From assembly GCF_020497125.1 (NCBI RefSeq), contig NC_059094.1:5311733-5375732 (forward strand): a DNA stretch of 64,000 nucleotides, given 5' to 3'. Positions within the stretch are counted from its first letter, which is position 1. Each line of letters begins with the position of its first letter. A program made the position numbers and the translations under genes. Positions 46,325-56,965 of the stretch are shown piece by piece. Under the pieces are notes generated by a model. The model searched no databases. It saw nothing but the letters and a program-made list of their open reading frames with translations, and had not been told where the DNA came from. The stretch is from Mauremys mutica (taxonomy: Eukaryota; Chordata; Testudines; Geoemydidae).

Positions 46325-46500
46325 CCCGAGATACCAAGGCCAGAAGGGGCCACTCTGACCATCTAGTCTGACCCCCCTGCATAGCACAGGCTGCGACCTG
46401 CCCCACAGGCATTCCTAGAGCCGAGCTTTTAGACAAACATCCCAGCTTGATGTAAAGCTGGTCAGCGACGGAAGAGCCACCACAAACTGAGTAGGTTGAA
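46325..46500 (-). mobile_element. CR1-clade LINE 3' end
   Basis: Reversed tail: GGCCAGAAGGGGCCACTCTGACCATCTAGTCTGACCCCCCTGCATAGCACAGG, then a 3' UTR segment collinear with 37080-37220. No coding remains. Confidence 0.75.
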
Positions 46501-46739
46501 TTTTAAGAGTTAGAATTGTATTTTATCAGCAGTTTTAAAAATGGTTTTCTCTCCTGTCTATCACCCCCCCACACACACCCCAAACTCTCAGTCTCCCAGA
46601 GGTAGGAGCGCTCTGCATACTCCAAACAGGGCATTCTTAGCATCTATTTGCTAGAGAGCTGATCCCAGAGGTTTTATCAGTGTCCCACAAAATGTCAAAA
46701 TCTCTTGTTGATTTTCCATTCCCTTATCTGGCTCCCATA

Positions 46740-46945
46740 GTACATGAGCACCTCACAACCTTTACTGTACGTATCCTCACACCAGCCCCACGAGGTAAGG
46801 CACTGCTATTCTCCCCATTGTACAGATGAAGAACTGAGGCACAGAGAGTCTAAGTGACTTGCCCAGGGGCACATGGAAAGTCTGTGGCAGAGCAAGGACT
46901 TGACCCCAGGTCTCAGGATAGTGCCCAACCCACTGAACCACCCAT
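46740..46945 (-). repeat. MIR SINE, nearly full length
   Basis: In reverse order: 3' part (TCTCCCCATTGTACAGATGAAG), core (AACTGAGGCACAGAGAGTCTAAGTGACTTGCCC), and tRNA-like head (GACCCCAGGTCTCAGGAT...CCCAACCCACTGAACCACCC). Confidence 0.85.
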
Positions 46946-47134
46946 CCTTAGCATGCTCATACAGTCCAGGACAAAATGAAAGCCTCCTTGAAAGAGTGCA
47001 GTGAGGCTACCTCCTGTATAACAGACTGCAGCAGCTCTGAGAACAACATGGCAGCTGGGTCTGCTCACAGGAGAAGCGCTCAGCAGGGTAAAGCTGCATG
47101 GTACAGTAAACAAAAGGTTCATACACCCAACCTA

Positions 47135-47253
47135 GGGTGACCAGCTGTCCTGATTTTATAGGGACAGTCCCAGTTTTTGGGTCTTTTTCTTATATAGGCT
47201 CCTATTACACCCTACCCCCATCCCGATTTTTTACATCTGCTGTCTGGTCACCC
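47135..47253. mobile_element. TA-targeting MITE, 119 bp
   Basis: GGGTGACCAG at the left is mirrored by CTGGTCACCC at the right. A TA flanks the left side and AA (one change) the right. The interior includes TTATAGGGACAGTCCC and its loosely inverted partner ATCCCGATTTTTTACA. The short GGGTGACCAG...CTGGTCACCC MITE is abundant in reptiles. Confidence 0.8.
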
Positions 47254-50004
47254 AACCCCCACCTAAGCCTGCTTGTATTGGGCACGTCTGAGCTGGTTTG
47301 GCTGTGAGCACCAGGACCCTCTGCTGGATGGAATCACACAAGGGCGAGAATCGCTTTGGCTCTCCTGGCTGCAGGCCAGCAAGACGGTACTTCCAGAAAA
47401 CGGGAGGCTGCTGCAGCTCAGGTGCAAAGCTCCCGGGCTCCGTTTGCCATCCTGCAGGCTTCCCACCCAGCTCGCGTCTGCGGATAAGCAGCCAGTGACT
47501 GTGCTAAACATGCCAACAGCACCATCGTGGGGGACCCCGGCTGACAGAGCCAGGACTCTGCCTGCTGAGGCTGATTCCCAGCCCATTAGGCAGTTCAGGT
47601 CGGGGGACATGCTTCATTCTCCCAGCCGCTGCTTGAGACACGGCTGCCTCTGGCCCCCTCCTGTGCCAGGGGCCTTCAGCGCAGGATCACTTACAGCCGC
47701 TTAGCTCTGCATCGCCCCCCGCAGCGGGTGGGAAGCAGCAATTGGATTTTCTTGAAGTCACCGTGTGAGGATGAGGGGGCAAAGCACCGATCGATAGTTA
47801 TTCTGGGATTGATTATTCCGCTCCCAGGCTGCCAATCTCTCCCCGAGTCTCTGGGCAAAACGGAATCAAATAAAAAACAGAAGCCCCCCAAACCCCCAGG
47901 GTCTGAAGGGTCCAGCCCCACAGCCATCCACTGGGTGCTAGGAAGATGCTGGCCAGAGTGCCATCTAGCGGCTGGTCCTTCCCGGAGGGCCCACGCCGCT
48001 CTCCAGCAGAGAGGCGCCAGGCACCCCTGAGCCTTCGCCCATCCGCCAGAATTTTAACCAGTCGGAGGAGGGTTTTGAAGTTGGTTCAGTGAGACGCTGT
48101 GTCTCAGACCTTCTCTCAGGGCCTTATTAAAATGCAGACTGCAAATTCAGATACTGTAAACAAGGTCACTGGAGAATGAAGATCAACAGAGTGCAAGCAC
48201 AAGTAATGCAGAGTATTAATATTCTGATGCGCGAGCCCGTCCTAAATATTTTATCAGGCTAAGCTTTTTTGTATTGAGGCATCCTTCCCTGGCTCTTCCT
48301 CCTCCTCCTCCGGCTTATTCATCTCTTTTCTCTCGCATTCAGCGCCATTTCACAAAAAGCACTTTGTACTTCGGCTAAGGCTTGAAATGTATGCAAGTAA
48401 ATAAATAAATAAATAACAGAGAATAAAAACCCTACCCCTCTTCCAGTGGCGGGGGAAGAGTTCCTGATGGGATTTCTTTTGTTTGTGTCAATGTCTCAGC
48501 TTTTCAGAGGGCGAAGGGAGTGGGACAATTTACTGAACGCTGTCTGTGTCTTATTGCCAGTGCCCTTCCCTCACAAACTGCAGGGATCCCGCCAGTAACA
48601 CAGAAGGCGTGTGGGGCACACGTCCATTGTGTTTGCATGTCACTGTTAAGGAGGGCGAAACGTTTCACATTACAGTGAGCTGCGATCTGCTCTATGTTAT
48701 TTTGACACTAGGTGTGATCCAAGATTCTGTGATCTGGTCTCAGGTCATGGGGTCAGAGTACTTAGCCCAGCTTTTAACAGTCATTAAAACCCCAACGCTT
48801 CAGAGGAATGTGAAAAGAAAATCCCACCTGTGCAATAGTGTGCAGAGTGGGGAAAGGGTCCTTCCTGACCCCTGAAATGATCACCTTGTGCCCTGAAGCA
48901 TAAGGTTTGATTTTCCTTATCACTTCTTTAGCTGCACAGGTACTAATGTCAAATGGTCATGAATTTATCTTTAAAAATCCAGCTACAATGTTTGTCTCCA
49001 TTCGCTATGGGCCCAAACTGGGAAACGTGGACCTGGATTTCAATTCCCCCTTCACTCACTGCAGGTATATGGGGGAGTTTAGGCTCTAACAGTGCTCCCT
49101 GTGTTACCATTTGATTCACAATATTTCCATTCAGTTTGCTGTGATTAGTGCGGTTGTGTTATTTGCTGTTTGCGGTTATTCAGCTGGCGGCCACGGAATC
49201 GTGAAAATGTATCCAAAGTCTGAAAGTTTCACAAATTTTAGCCTGGACAACTTGATTTATTCATCAAACTATTCCATCAGAAAGTGTATTCGTCCTTATT
49301 TGCTGGTCACTCTTCATTAGTGTCTCTTGTTAAAAGAAGACTATTGTCCAGTCAGGAAGCAGGACTAATCCCATATGATTTCAGTGGTCAAAAACACAAC
49401 TCAGTACACAGTCAAGGGTTGAAGTGAACAGTTTGGGAATAGCCAATAGGTTGAAAATTATTCATGCAAACTATATGGTGAATTCCTACAAATATCAAAT
49501 GCATTCCAAGAAAATAAATGCATTTATGTAATGTTAGTTAGTTAGTTAGTTTAGTTTAGTTTAAAAACATAAGAAAATGATTACTGGGACTAAAAATTGC
49601 AAGATAATTAAATCATATATTTTCCCAGCACAAGTTTCCAGAAAAGTGGTAACATTTTCCCCATAGGTGCATAAACTGGGTTCCTGTTGCCTGGAAAGGA
49701 TCTCTTGTGCATGAATCAGAAAGGAGAGTTTGGCCCAGAGTGAGCATTTAAAATGTAATTTGGATTTATGGACTGGCTTTTTAATAGGTGAAATGTTGGA
49801 GCCTGTACAAATTGACCTGGTCGATCATAAATAATCGTACACATTCAAAATCGGTTTATAATTGAAATGTCCTGGATATATGAGTTTCTTTTCAATGTAC
49901 AGTGTGGATGTGTTTTTTTAATATAAAAATAATGTGTCCCAATAACATCCCCAACACCTGCTCAGGATGGTGTACAAAATACACAAATAAACATAAACAT
50001 AAAC
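47254..50004. other. Unique sequence; possible conserved non-coding segments
   Basis: No exon. About 48100-48420 is non-repetitive, AT-balanced, with ATTAATATTC and AAATATTTTATC words and (AAAT)n at 48398-48416; it has the texture of a conserved element. About 48780-48960 includes GGGTCCTTCCTGACCCCTG, which may be a LINE 3' UTR relic. (TTAG)n-like repeats lie at 49536-49564. Confidence 0.3.
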
Positions 50005-50226
50005 ATTAATAATAATAATAATAATAGCTTCAATCTGACACATTCATCCCCAGGTCTATGGGGACCATATGGTAATCTGTGTTTTGCACTCTGACACCTC
50101 AGCACCTATCACAGGATTTTTGTACATTTTTTGGGGTGAGCATTTCTATAAGTAGCATGTTGATGAGCATAGTATACAGGCTAAGTAAATAAGACAGACA
50201 GACAGATAGATAGATAGATAGATAGC
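50005..50226. repeat. Microsatellite pair: (AAT)n and (GACA)n/(GATA)n
   Basis: (AAT)n at about 50008-50026 and GACAGACAGACAGATAGATAG-type units at about 50193-50225. Confidence 0.85.
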
Positions 50227-50759
50227 AAAAGTTTTCAGAAGACGTATAGTACAATGAGAGAGCTGCCAAAAGGGGGACAGGACTCATGCAGGCACTAGGA
50301 AAGGGGACGTTTTCCAGACCAACTTTCAGTCCGGAGGAGCAGATGTCAGTTTTTCTGCTACCTTCTGTGTGCAGCCAGTGCATTCCAAGTTCTCCTCTCT
50401 CAGCCGTATTTCCTTTCCAAACTTCCGTCCCTTGAACTTTGGAATCCAGATTGTCATAGCAGCAATGACAGCTAGCCGGCCAATCTGATTGCTTTGTCAT
50501 TCAAAAGCTGTCTGCCAGCTGGGCACACAACTCCCTATCTAGCTCTGAGACTCGCTGATATTGGGATGGCTCCCCTAGGGGGAGGGAGTTGTCCTCACAG
50601 GAGGCAAATTTTCAAATACAGGCACCTAAGTTGTGCAGTGAATCATGCAGGTACAGGAGCCCAGAGGCAAACAGGTGTTTACATGCACAAAACCACAACC
50701 CTCTCTCTCAATAGGCTCCCTCTCCTTCCCCAAACTTTGGGACAGTTTGGATCCAGATC
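50227..50759. other. Unique sequence
   Basis: Nothing recognised. Confidence 0.35.
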
Positions 50760-51222
50760 TGGATCCAAATTTTGCAATCAGAGCTCGACTCATCTTATTC
50801 TAGGGAAATACAACTTAGATGGAGCTACCATAAGATGGGTGCAAAACTGGTTGGAAAACCATTCCCAGAGAGTAATTGTCAGTGGTTCACAGTCATGCTG
50901 AAAGGGTATAACGAGTGGGGTCTCACAGGGATCAGTTCTGGGTATAGTTTTGTTCAATATCTTCATCATGGCATAGAGATACATTTATAAAGTTTGCGGA
51001 TGATACCAAGCTGGGAGGGGTTGCAAGTGCGTTGGAGAATAAGATTAAAATTCAAAATGATCTGGACAAACTGTAGAAATGGTCTGAAGTAAATAGGATG
51101 AAATTCAAGAAGGACAAATGCAAAGTGCTCCACTTAGGAAGGAACAATCAGTTGCACACACACAAAATGGGCAATGACTGCCTAGGAAGGAGTCCTGCCG
51201 AAAGGGATCGGGGGTCATAGTG
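50760..51222 (+). pseudogene. CR1 LINE internal fragment, decayed RT
   Basis: Plus strand. Encodes in broken frames WVQNWLENHSQRVIVSGSQS, then GVSQGSVLG-like and [16 protein letters not shown] residues (about 50990-51030, with both catalytic Asp codons kept), then KFKKDKCKVLHLGR. It is collinear with residues of about 610-755 of the intact CR1. It stops abruptly at a MITE at 51223 and does not resume after it. Confidence 0.85.
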
Positions 51223-51374
51223 CAGGGTTTCTCAAACAGGGGTCGCCACTTCTGTAGGGAAAGCCCCTGGGAGCCGTGATCGGCCAGACCTGTGGACGGG
51301 GCAGATAAACACACCGGCGTGGCCCGCCAGGGGCTTTCCCTACACAAGCGGCGACCCCTGTTTGAGAAACCCTG
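51223..51374. mobile_element. Foldback MITE, 152 bp
   Basis: The left 49 bp (CAGGGTTTCTCAAACAGGGG...AAAGCCCCTGG) is almost exactly the inverse of the right 49 bp. CAG...CTG ends suggest hAT. Flanking octamers tcatagtg and ttctaagt do not match, so a target duplication is not shown. Confidence 0.75.
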
Positions 51375-51742
51375 TTCTAAGTCCTATGTGTGTTTCCCTC
51401 AGCTCTACCCAGTGTTTTTAAAGGGAAATGTAAGAAGCAGCATGTACTGATCTGCCACCACACTCAGTGGGAAGCCACATGTGCAGACACAGAGGCCTGT
51501 TTGAAGGAGATTCTTGCTCAGCTTCTAGGATGACTAGGCATGAAAATAAAAATCAGGCAACTCACCCTTTGCCAGAGGCAGAGCGAACTCAAACTTCCAA
51601 TAGCTTGAGCTTGCTTCAGGAACCTGAGTGCCCCCCATTCTAGAGCTGGTGCTAATTCTTTCAAAAACAAATCTCTCCTTCCTTCCTTTGCTGCCAGAGG
51701 TAAAAAGTGTGACTGAGACTCCCCTTTGTTCTCCTTTGCCGC

Positions 51743-52122
51743 CAGGGCGGCTTTAGGAAGCACGGGGCCCAATTCGAACAGTTTCCGCAGGGCCCCAGCA
51801 GGGATGACTTAAAAAAAAAGTGTAAAAAAACACCTGGGGCTTGTCCTCACCGGGTGGTGCTCTGGGTTTTCGGTGGCACTTCGGCGGCAGGTCCTTCACT
51901 CACTCCAGGTCTTCGGCGGCACTGAAGGACCCGCCACTGAAGTGCCGCTGAAGACCCGGAGCGAGTGAAGGACCCGCCGCTGAAGACCTGGAGTGCCGCC
52001 AGGTGAGTAAAAATTAAAAAGGCTCCTCTAGCCAGGGAAGGGATTCTCACTGGGCACGGGGCCCTCTTAGGCACGGGGCCCGATTTGGGGGAATTGGTGG
52101 AATAGGCTTAAAGCCGGCCCTG
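51743..52122. mobile_element. Non-autonomous hAT element, 380 bp
   Basis: Ends CAGGGCGGCTTTA and, reversed, CAGGGCCGGCTTTA; flanks tttgccgc (51735-51742) and tttgcagc (52123-52130) agree at 7 of 8. The interior has repeated GGCGGCACTTCGG-type words and an inverted CTTCGGCGGCA/TGCCGCTGAAG structure resembling parts of the 2569 MITE, so the two belong to related families. Confidence 0.8.
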
Positions 52123-52195
52123 TTTGCAGCGCACTCAGAGCTGGCTGGAAGGTGCTGACAGGCAGCTCCTCTATTTATCCACAGAACTCCTACAT

Positions 52196-52305
52196 CAGCG
52201 GTGGGCAAACTACGGCCCACGGGCCATATCCAGCCCACAGGACCCTCCTGCCCAGCTCCTGAGCTCCTGCCCTGGGAGGCTAGCCAAAATGTTTGCCTGC
52301 CCCTG
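52196..52305. mobile_element. Short hAT MITE, 110 bp
   Basis: Ends CAGCGGTGGGCAAAC and, reversed, CAGGGGCAGGCAAAC (12 of 15); flanks tcctacat (52188-52195) and tgctacat (52306-52313) agree at 7 of 8. Confidence 0.8.
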
Positions 52306-54604
52306 TGCTACATCATGGGTAATAGTGCAAGCTGCTCACACATGCCCGCCCCCTGAATGCATTAGCTGAAGCTTTTTGGACTCAAATAAAGTCTCCTGTG
52401 TCCCTCTCTCCTTACATCATGAATAACCCTGAGGGCAGACGGGGTGAATTCAGTGAAGGCTGCACAGATTCAAAATAAAGAGTGTTAAAACTACAGCGTT
52501 TCTCTCTACTTGAGCACCTTTTCTTTGGCACATGTGTGTGCTGGGGTTCCTAGGAACGATACAGGTGGGGGAGTTCGCGTATCACGTTTGCCAGCCACAG
52601 GAGTGACATTGGGGCAGTACAAATATCCAGTGGTCCTGTACGTCGGACCGGTAAGGTGTTTATAGCTGGGACGCCGAACTGGAAAGACACAGGAGGAGCA
52701 GAACGTGGGGCCATGTGAGACTCCACACCAGCAGCTCCTCCGGTGCGGCTGTACCGCCCGGCCCAGCCCTGCCACGCAGCTGCATCTCCTGAGTCCTGTC
52801 TGGGGTCTGTACAGCAGCCCCCCCCCCGGAGCACAGGGCTGGGGGTGATACAGCCGCACTGGAGGAGCTGCTGGCGGGTGGCCCCATGGTCTGCTCCTTT
52901 CGCTGCTGCAGTAGACGTCTCTGGTGCAGTGGGAGGAGGACAGAGACCCCCCCCCAGGTAACGGGGTGGGGAGGAGTCACATGGGGGGCCCCTGGGGAGC
53001 TCACGTGCCCCCTGTTTTAGCTGGTGCAGCCCACCGGTAAGAAATGAATTCTACTTGCACCACTGCAAATCTCTTGTGGTGCATTAGCATTCCAGATAGA
53101 TAAGGGCACATCACAACCCGCGCAGGGCAGCTAAGTGCCGCAGATAGACGGGAAAGGGCGTAGACCCGCCATGCTCAGCGAGTGCTTGATATCGGAGTCC
53201 AATTCAGGCTGCTGTCTTCATACAGGAGAGTGCCCCTTTGATATACTATCCCCCGGAGATATGATATACACCTGTGCTTATCCTGACTCGCAATCCCATG
53301 TCATGCGCTGCCCTGAGCCGGCTCAGCGAGCGGCAGCATTATTTATCGGGCAATAAACAGCCTTCAGCCTGCAAGCCATGGGCTTCGGCGGGGAAAGTAA
53401 TGGGCGGTTTCAGCTCAGGTGAACCTGGCGGGGAAGGGAGCGTGTCCCCGGATCTGAGTGAGAGATGCCCTGTGACTCCTGCCAAGGGTGCTCTGACAAG
53501 ACCACGGCAAGGACATGCCAGGCTTGTTCTGCTCTCACAGGAGCAATGAGCCAGCCGCAAGGCTGGACTGTTTCAGTGCTGGGCTCATGCAGGGACTGTC
53601 CTGCCCCATGGACCGCCAGAAAGGGCCACCTAGACTTTCTCTGGGCACAGGAGCTGTTAGCAAGGCCCGGGACTGGCCTCCCCCTCACACTTTCTCCCTT
53701 TGTCCCTGTTCTTTCTCCTCCTGGTGCCCTTGCCCCTTGCCTGAGCTTCCTGCCCCTCCACCTGCAGCGTGAGAACTGTGTGTCCTGCCCTGCAATGGGA
53801 ACTTAGTGGTAGCAGGAGCAATGTGAGCCAGGTTCCCTCCCCCACGGTCAGACCTGCCAGGGGCTGGGCAGCACCTTAGGGACCCTGGGAATTGCTACGG
53901 GTGCATCGAACTCACTCTGCTCCTCGGCACAGGAATGAATTTCACCCAGACCTGCAGGGTTTATTCACCCTGCCCTGGGTGGGTCTGGGATGACCAGGCT
54001 TGGTTTTCAGCAGTGAAGGGGTTAACACCAATGTACTCTGGGGCAGGAGGCAAGCGGGAGACTTGGAAATCATCAACTGATGGGCCATTGTGCCATTCCC
54101 CTTCTGCAAAACCGGGCCAATGGTACTGACCTCCCTTCACTGGCCACAGATGAAACGGGCTATCTAAGAGGTATCGTACTATTACTAGTATTCCCTAGTC
54201 AATCCTTCCACCTGGGATTGCTGCACAATGGAGCTGCTGGAAAAATGTTTCTTTTCTAACCACAAAGATTGGCTTTTTGACTAAACAGAAATTCTTGCAA
54301 GAAAATTTCCATTTTCATTGACCTAAGGTTTCCAGCTGAAAACTGAAACACTTTCCATCCCCCCCAAATGTTCCATTTTTGGGTTTTCTTGTTTAAAAAA
54401 AATCCACAAAAAATTTCAAGAAAAACAACCCAAACCAGGTCATTTTCTCAGGTGTGAACAACCAAGTATGATTTTGACCAACTGTACTGGCAAGGAAGCC
54501 AGAACCCCATGAACCCACCGGAGAGGGGTGACCCAGCTCAGGGGACAGAGGAAATCACCCAACCTCCACCACTTCTGGGGGTCTAGGATTGGTCAGGTGA
54601 CTTT
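52306..54604. other. Mostly unique sequence with one large hairpin
   Basis: The hairpin at 52691-52897 is listed separately. About 54240-54480 is A/T-rich with AAAATTTC and GAAAACTGAAAC words. No exon recognised. Confidence 0.4.
52691..52897. repeat. Large inverted repeat (hairpin) with arms of about 75 bp
   Basis: The best part of the left arm is CCAGCAGCTCCTCCGGTGCGGCTGTA at 52728 onward. The right arm at 52834-52874 is its inverse with few changes (CAGCCGCACTGGAGGAGCTGCTGG). A looser match, AGGAGCAG...GGGGCCA, extends both arms outward. The loop is about 60 bp and holds a poly-C run. Confidence 0.75.
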
Positions 54605-54830
54605 GCTCACTTGAGGAGAAGGACGATCTGATGGCTAATACACTTGCCAGGGGATCTGGGTCCTCTTCCTGACTTTCTGGGTGACCCAGGCTAAGTCCCT
54701 ATCCATGCAGTGGTGAGAACAGCGATTACCTTTCTCATAAGGCACTGGCAGGGTTAATTAGAGTTGGCTCAGTGCTTTGTATAGGTAAAGTGCTGTCTAA
54801 GTGCAAAGTGTTGTGATTAATAATACCCTG
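54605..54830 (+). repeat. MIR SINE
   Basis: GATGGCTAATACACTTGCC head, TTCCTGACTTTCTGGGTGACC core and a 3' part AAGGCACTGGCAGGGTTAATTAG...AGTGCTTTGTATAGGTAAAGTGC. Confidence 0.75.
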
Positions 54831-56639
54831 CCTGCTAAAGCAAAGCACTTAGTGGGATTCCACAAGGGTTAGACATTCGTATGAATATACGGAATTGCTA
54901 CAGTTAAAAAGTTACATTAAATAGGATAAAAATCTGCGTGGGATTGAAACCCGCATGCTTCAGGGCACTAGCTGCCTGGGGTTAGGAGGAAACTTCTCTG
55001 TGGGCAGGTTAGTGCATATCTGTTCACCCTGTTCTAAGAAGCACCCAGTGCTGGCTGCTCAAGGACAGACCCTGGCCTAGAGGGACACCTGGTCTGACCC
55101 AGGTGGGCAATGCCTTTGGTGCTGTTATGTACATTGGTACCTTCCTCATATTATCACAAAACCCTTCCCTGCTCTTCTGAACACATCCACCCAGCACTCA
55201 CCATCACGGCCATTCACCTGCTCCTGTAGCCCGTCACACCTCCTTCCCCAGGCCGTTCGCTCGCCACCCTCCCACACGGGTGCCACTGGGGGGCACTGCA
55301 GCTGCCCTGAGAAAAGCCCCCTCTCACTGCCAGCCGGCAGATCCCATGCTGACACTCAGTGCCACGTCACCAGGCCCAGCAGTGCTGGGCCAGGAGACAC
55401 ACGGTCCTGCTGTGCCTGAGGGATGGACACTCCTTTCCCCATTGGAATGACAGGCCAGACTAAAACAGGGAGCCCAGCCCCTTTCTCCCACCCGCACCCA
55501 CTGCAGCTCTCAACAGCGTGGGTGGACGCTGGTGCCTTTAACACATTGCAGCATCTGTAAATCACTCGTGCACTCACGTTGTTGCTTAGTTCGGAGTCCA
55601 TCAATAATGATGCCTGGCTGCGTTGGTATAAATACCCCCTCTTCTCCGGGACTGGGTGCATCGCGGGCACTCATTCCTATCAAAGAGCGAATCTTCCTGT
55701 CAGGACCTGGCCCTTCCTGGACACACCCCTTGACCCCTCTACATTTCCTCCCAGGACACTTGCCTGTAAACACAAGGCGATCCTGGCTGCTGAGCCTGGC
55801 TCTATTTCAAGGACCCTGCCGAGCTCCTCAAAACCCACCAACTGACTTGGCCTCTGCCTGCTGGGTTTGAAAAGCCCTAAACTTATAACAATAACCCTCC
55901 CCTGCCACTAGGGAAAGCCTGACCCGACAGAGCGCAGCCGGGTTCCCTTCCTGATCACAGCCTCGCTCCCCAATCCCCGCTGTGATCCAGCTGCCTCTCT
56001 CCTCAGGACGATCGTTCCCACTGAACCCACACCCCGAGTTCCAGACGAGCTGTCTGGGTCGTTTCCAGCCCGGAGTCCCAGCCCCGGTGTCTCCATGTGC
56101 CCAGCTTTGGTCCTCATCCCACAACACATCCCATCAGACCGTTTGGCGTAACACTTATCCTATCACGACAGCTCAGATTAACCAATTTCAGGTGAATGTA
56201 GTCCCCTCCCCACACTGTCTGGTGAGTCATTGTCTGCAAGACTTAAGTAGTGCTGAGGCCTGGTACTGGGCCTGTGTCCAGGGGTGACTTTCATGCTGAT
56301 TGAGTAACCCTGGGTCTGAACATTGCAAATCTGGTGAAAAAAATCTTAAATTTCTACATTTTTGACAAGCAAAGGGACTCCCCCCCCACCTTGAAAATGT
56401 GCACAGGAAACATTCCCATCTTTCAGCTAGCGCTAGTCTATTGTTTGCCAGCAGTTAGCAGCAAATGCTCAATATTCAATTTTTCTTCATTATTTTTACT
56501 TTCTCGCCTCTGCATTTCCTTTTGGAAGTGAAAATGCCTCAGGAAAGGCTGAGGTTTATGCTGGTTGGTTTGTGGTATTTTGAGCCCACGTGGTAAGCAG
56601 GAAATACCCAGGGTGGGGAGATTAGCCAGGTCATGACAC
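54831..56639. other. Unique sequence
   Basis: No exon or element recognised. Confidence 0.4.
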
Positions 56640-56965
56640 AAGAAAGTTAAAGACAACACATTTACAGTTGGTAAAAGGAACTGTGTTTTTATACCCTGTG
56701 TTGTTGGCCTGTGGAACTCATTGCCACAAACCATTTAAGAAAGGTTAGATACATCTGTGATTATCATCATCTGCAGTTACCCTAGTTAAGGTTAAAGATC
56801 AATGAGGCACGTCGACGCTCATGCTTCATGACACAGACTGAGCACTAGCTGCTTACAAAGACATTTCCCATGTCAGCATCATATTGCAAAATTGACCATG
56901 AACAAGCCTCCTCTGAAGTATCTGGCACTGGGCACCGTCAGGGACGGTGATCTTCTAGGGCAATT
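56640..56965 (+). pseudogene. L3-like LINE 3' end
   Basis: Contains TGTGGAACTCATTGCCAC, the coding trace of the C-terminal LINE block, then a UTR ending near CTGAAGTATCTGGCACTGGGCACC...GGGACGGTGATCTTCTAGGGC, like the other L3 ends in the window but more diverged. Confidence 0.6.
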
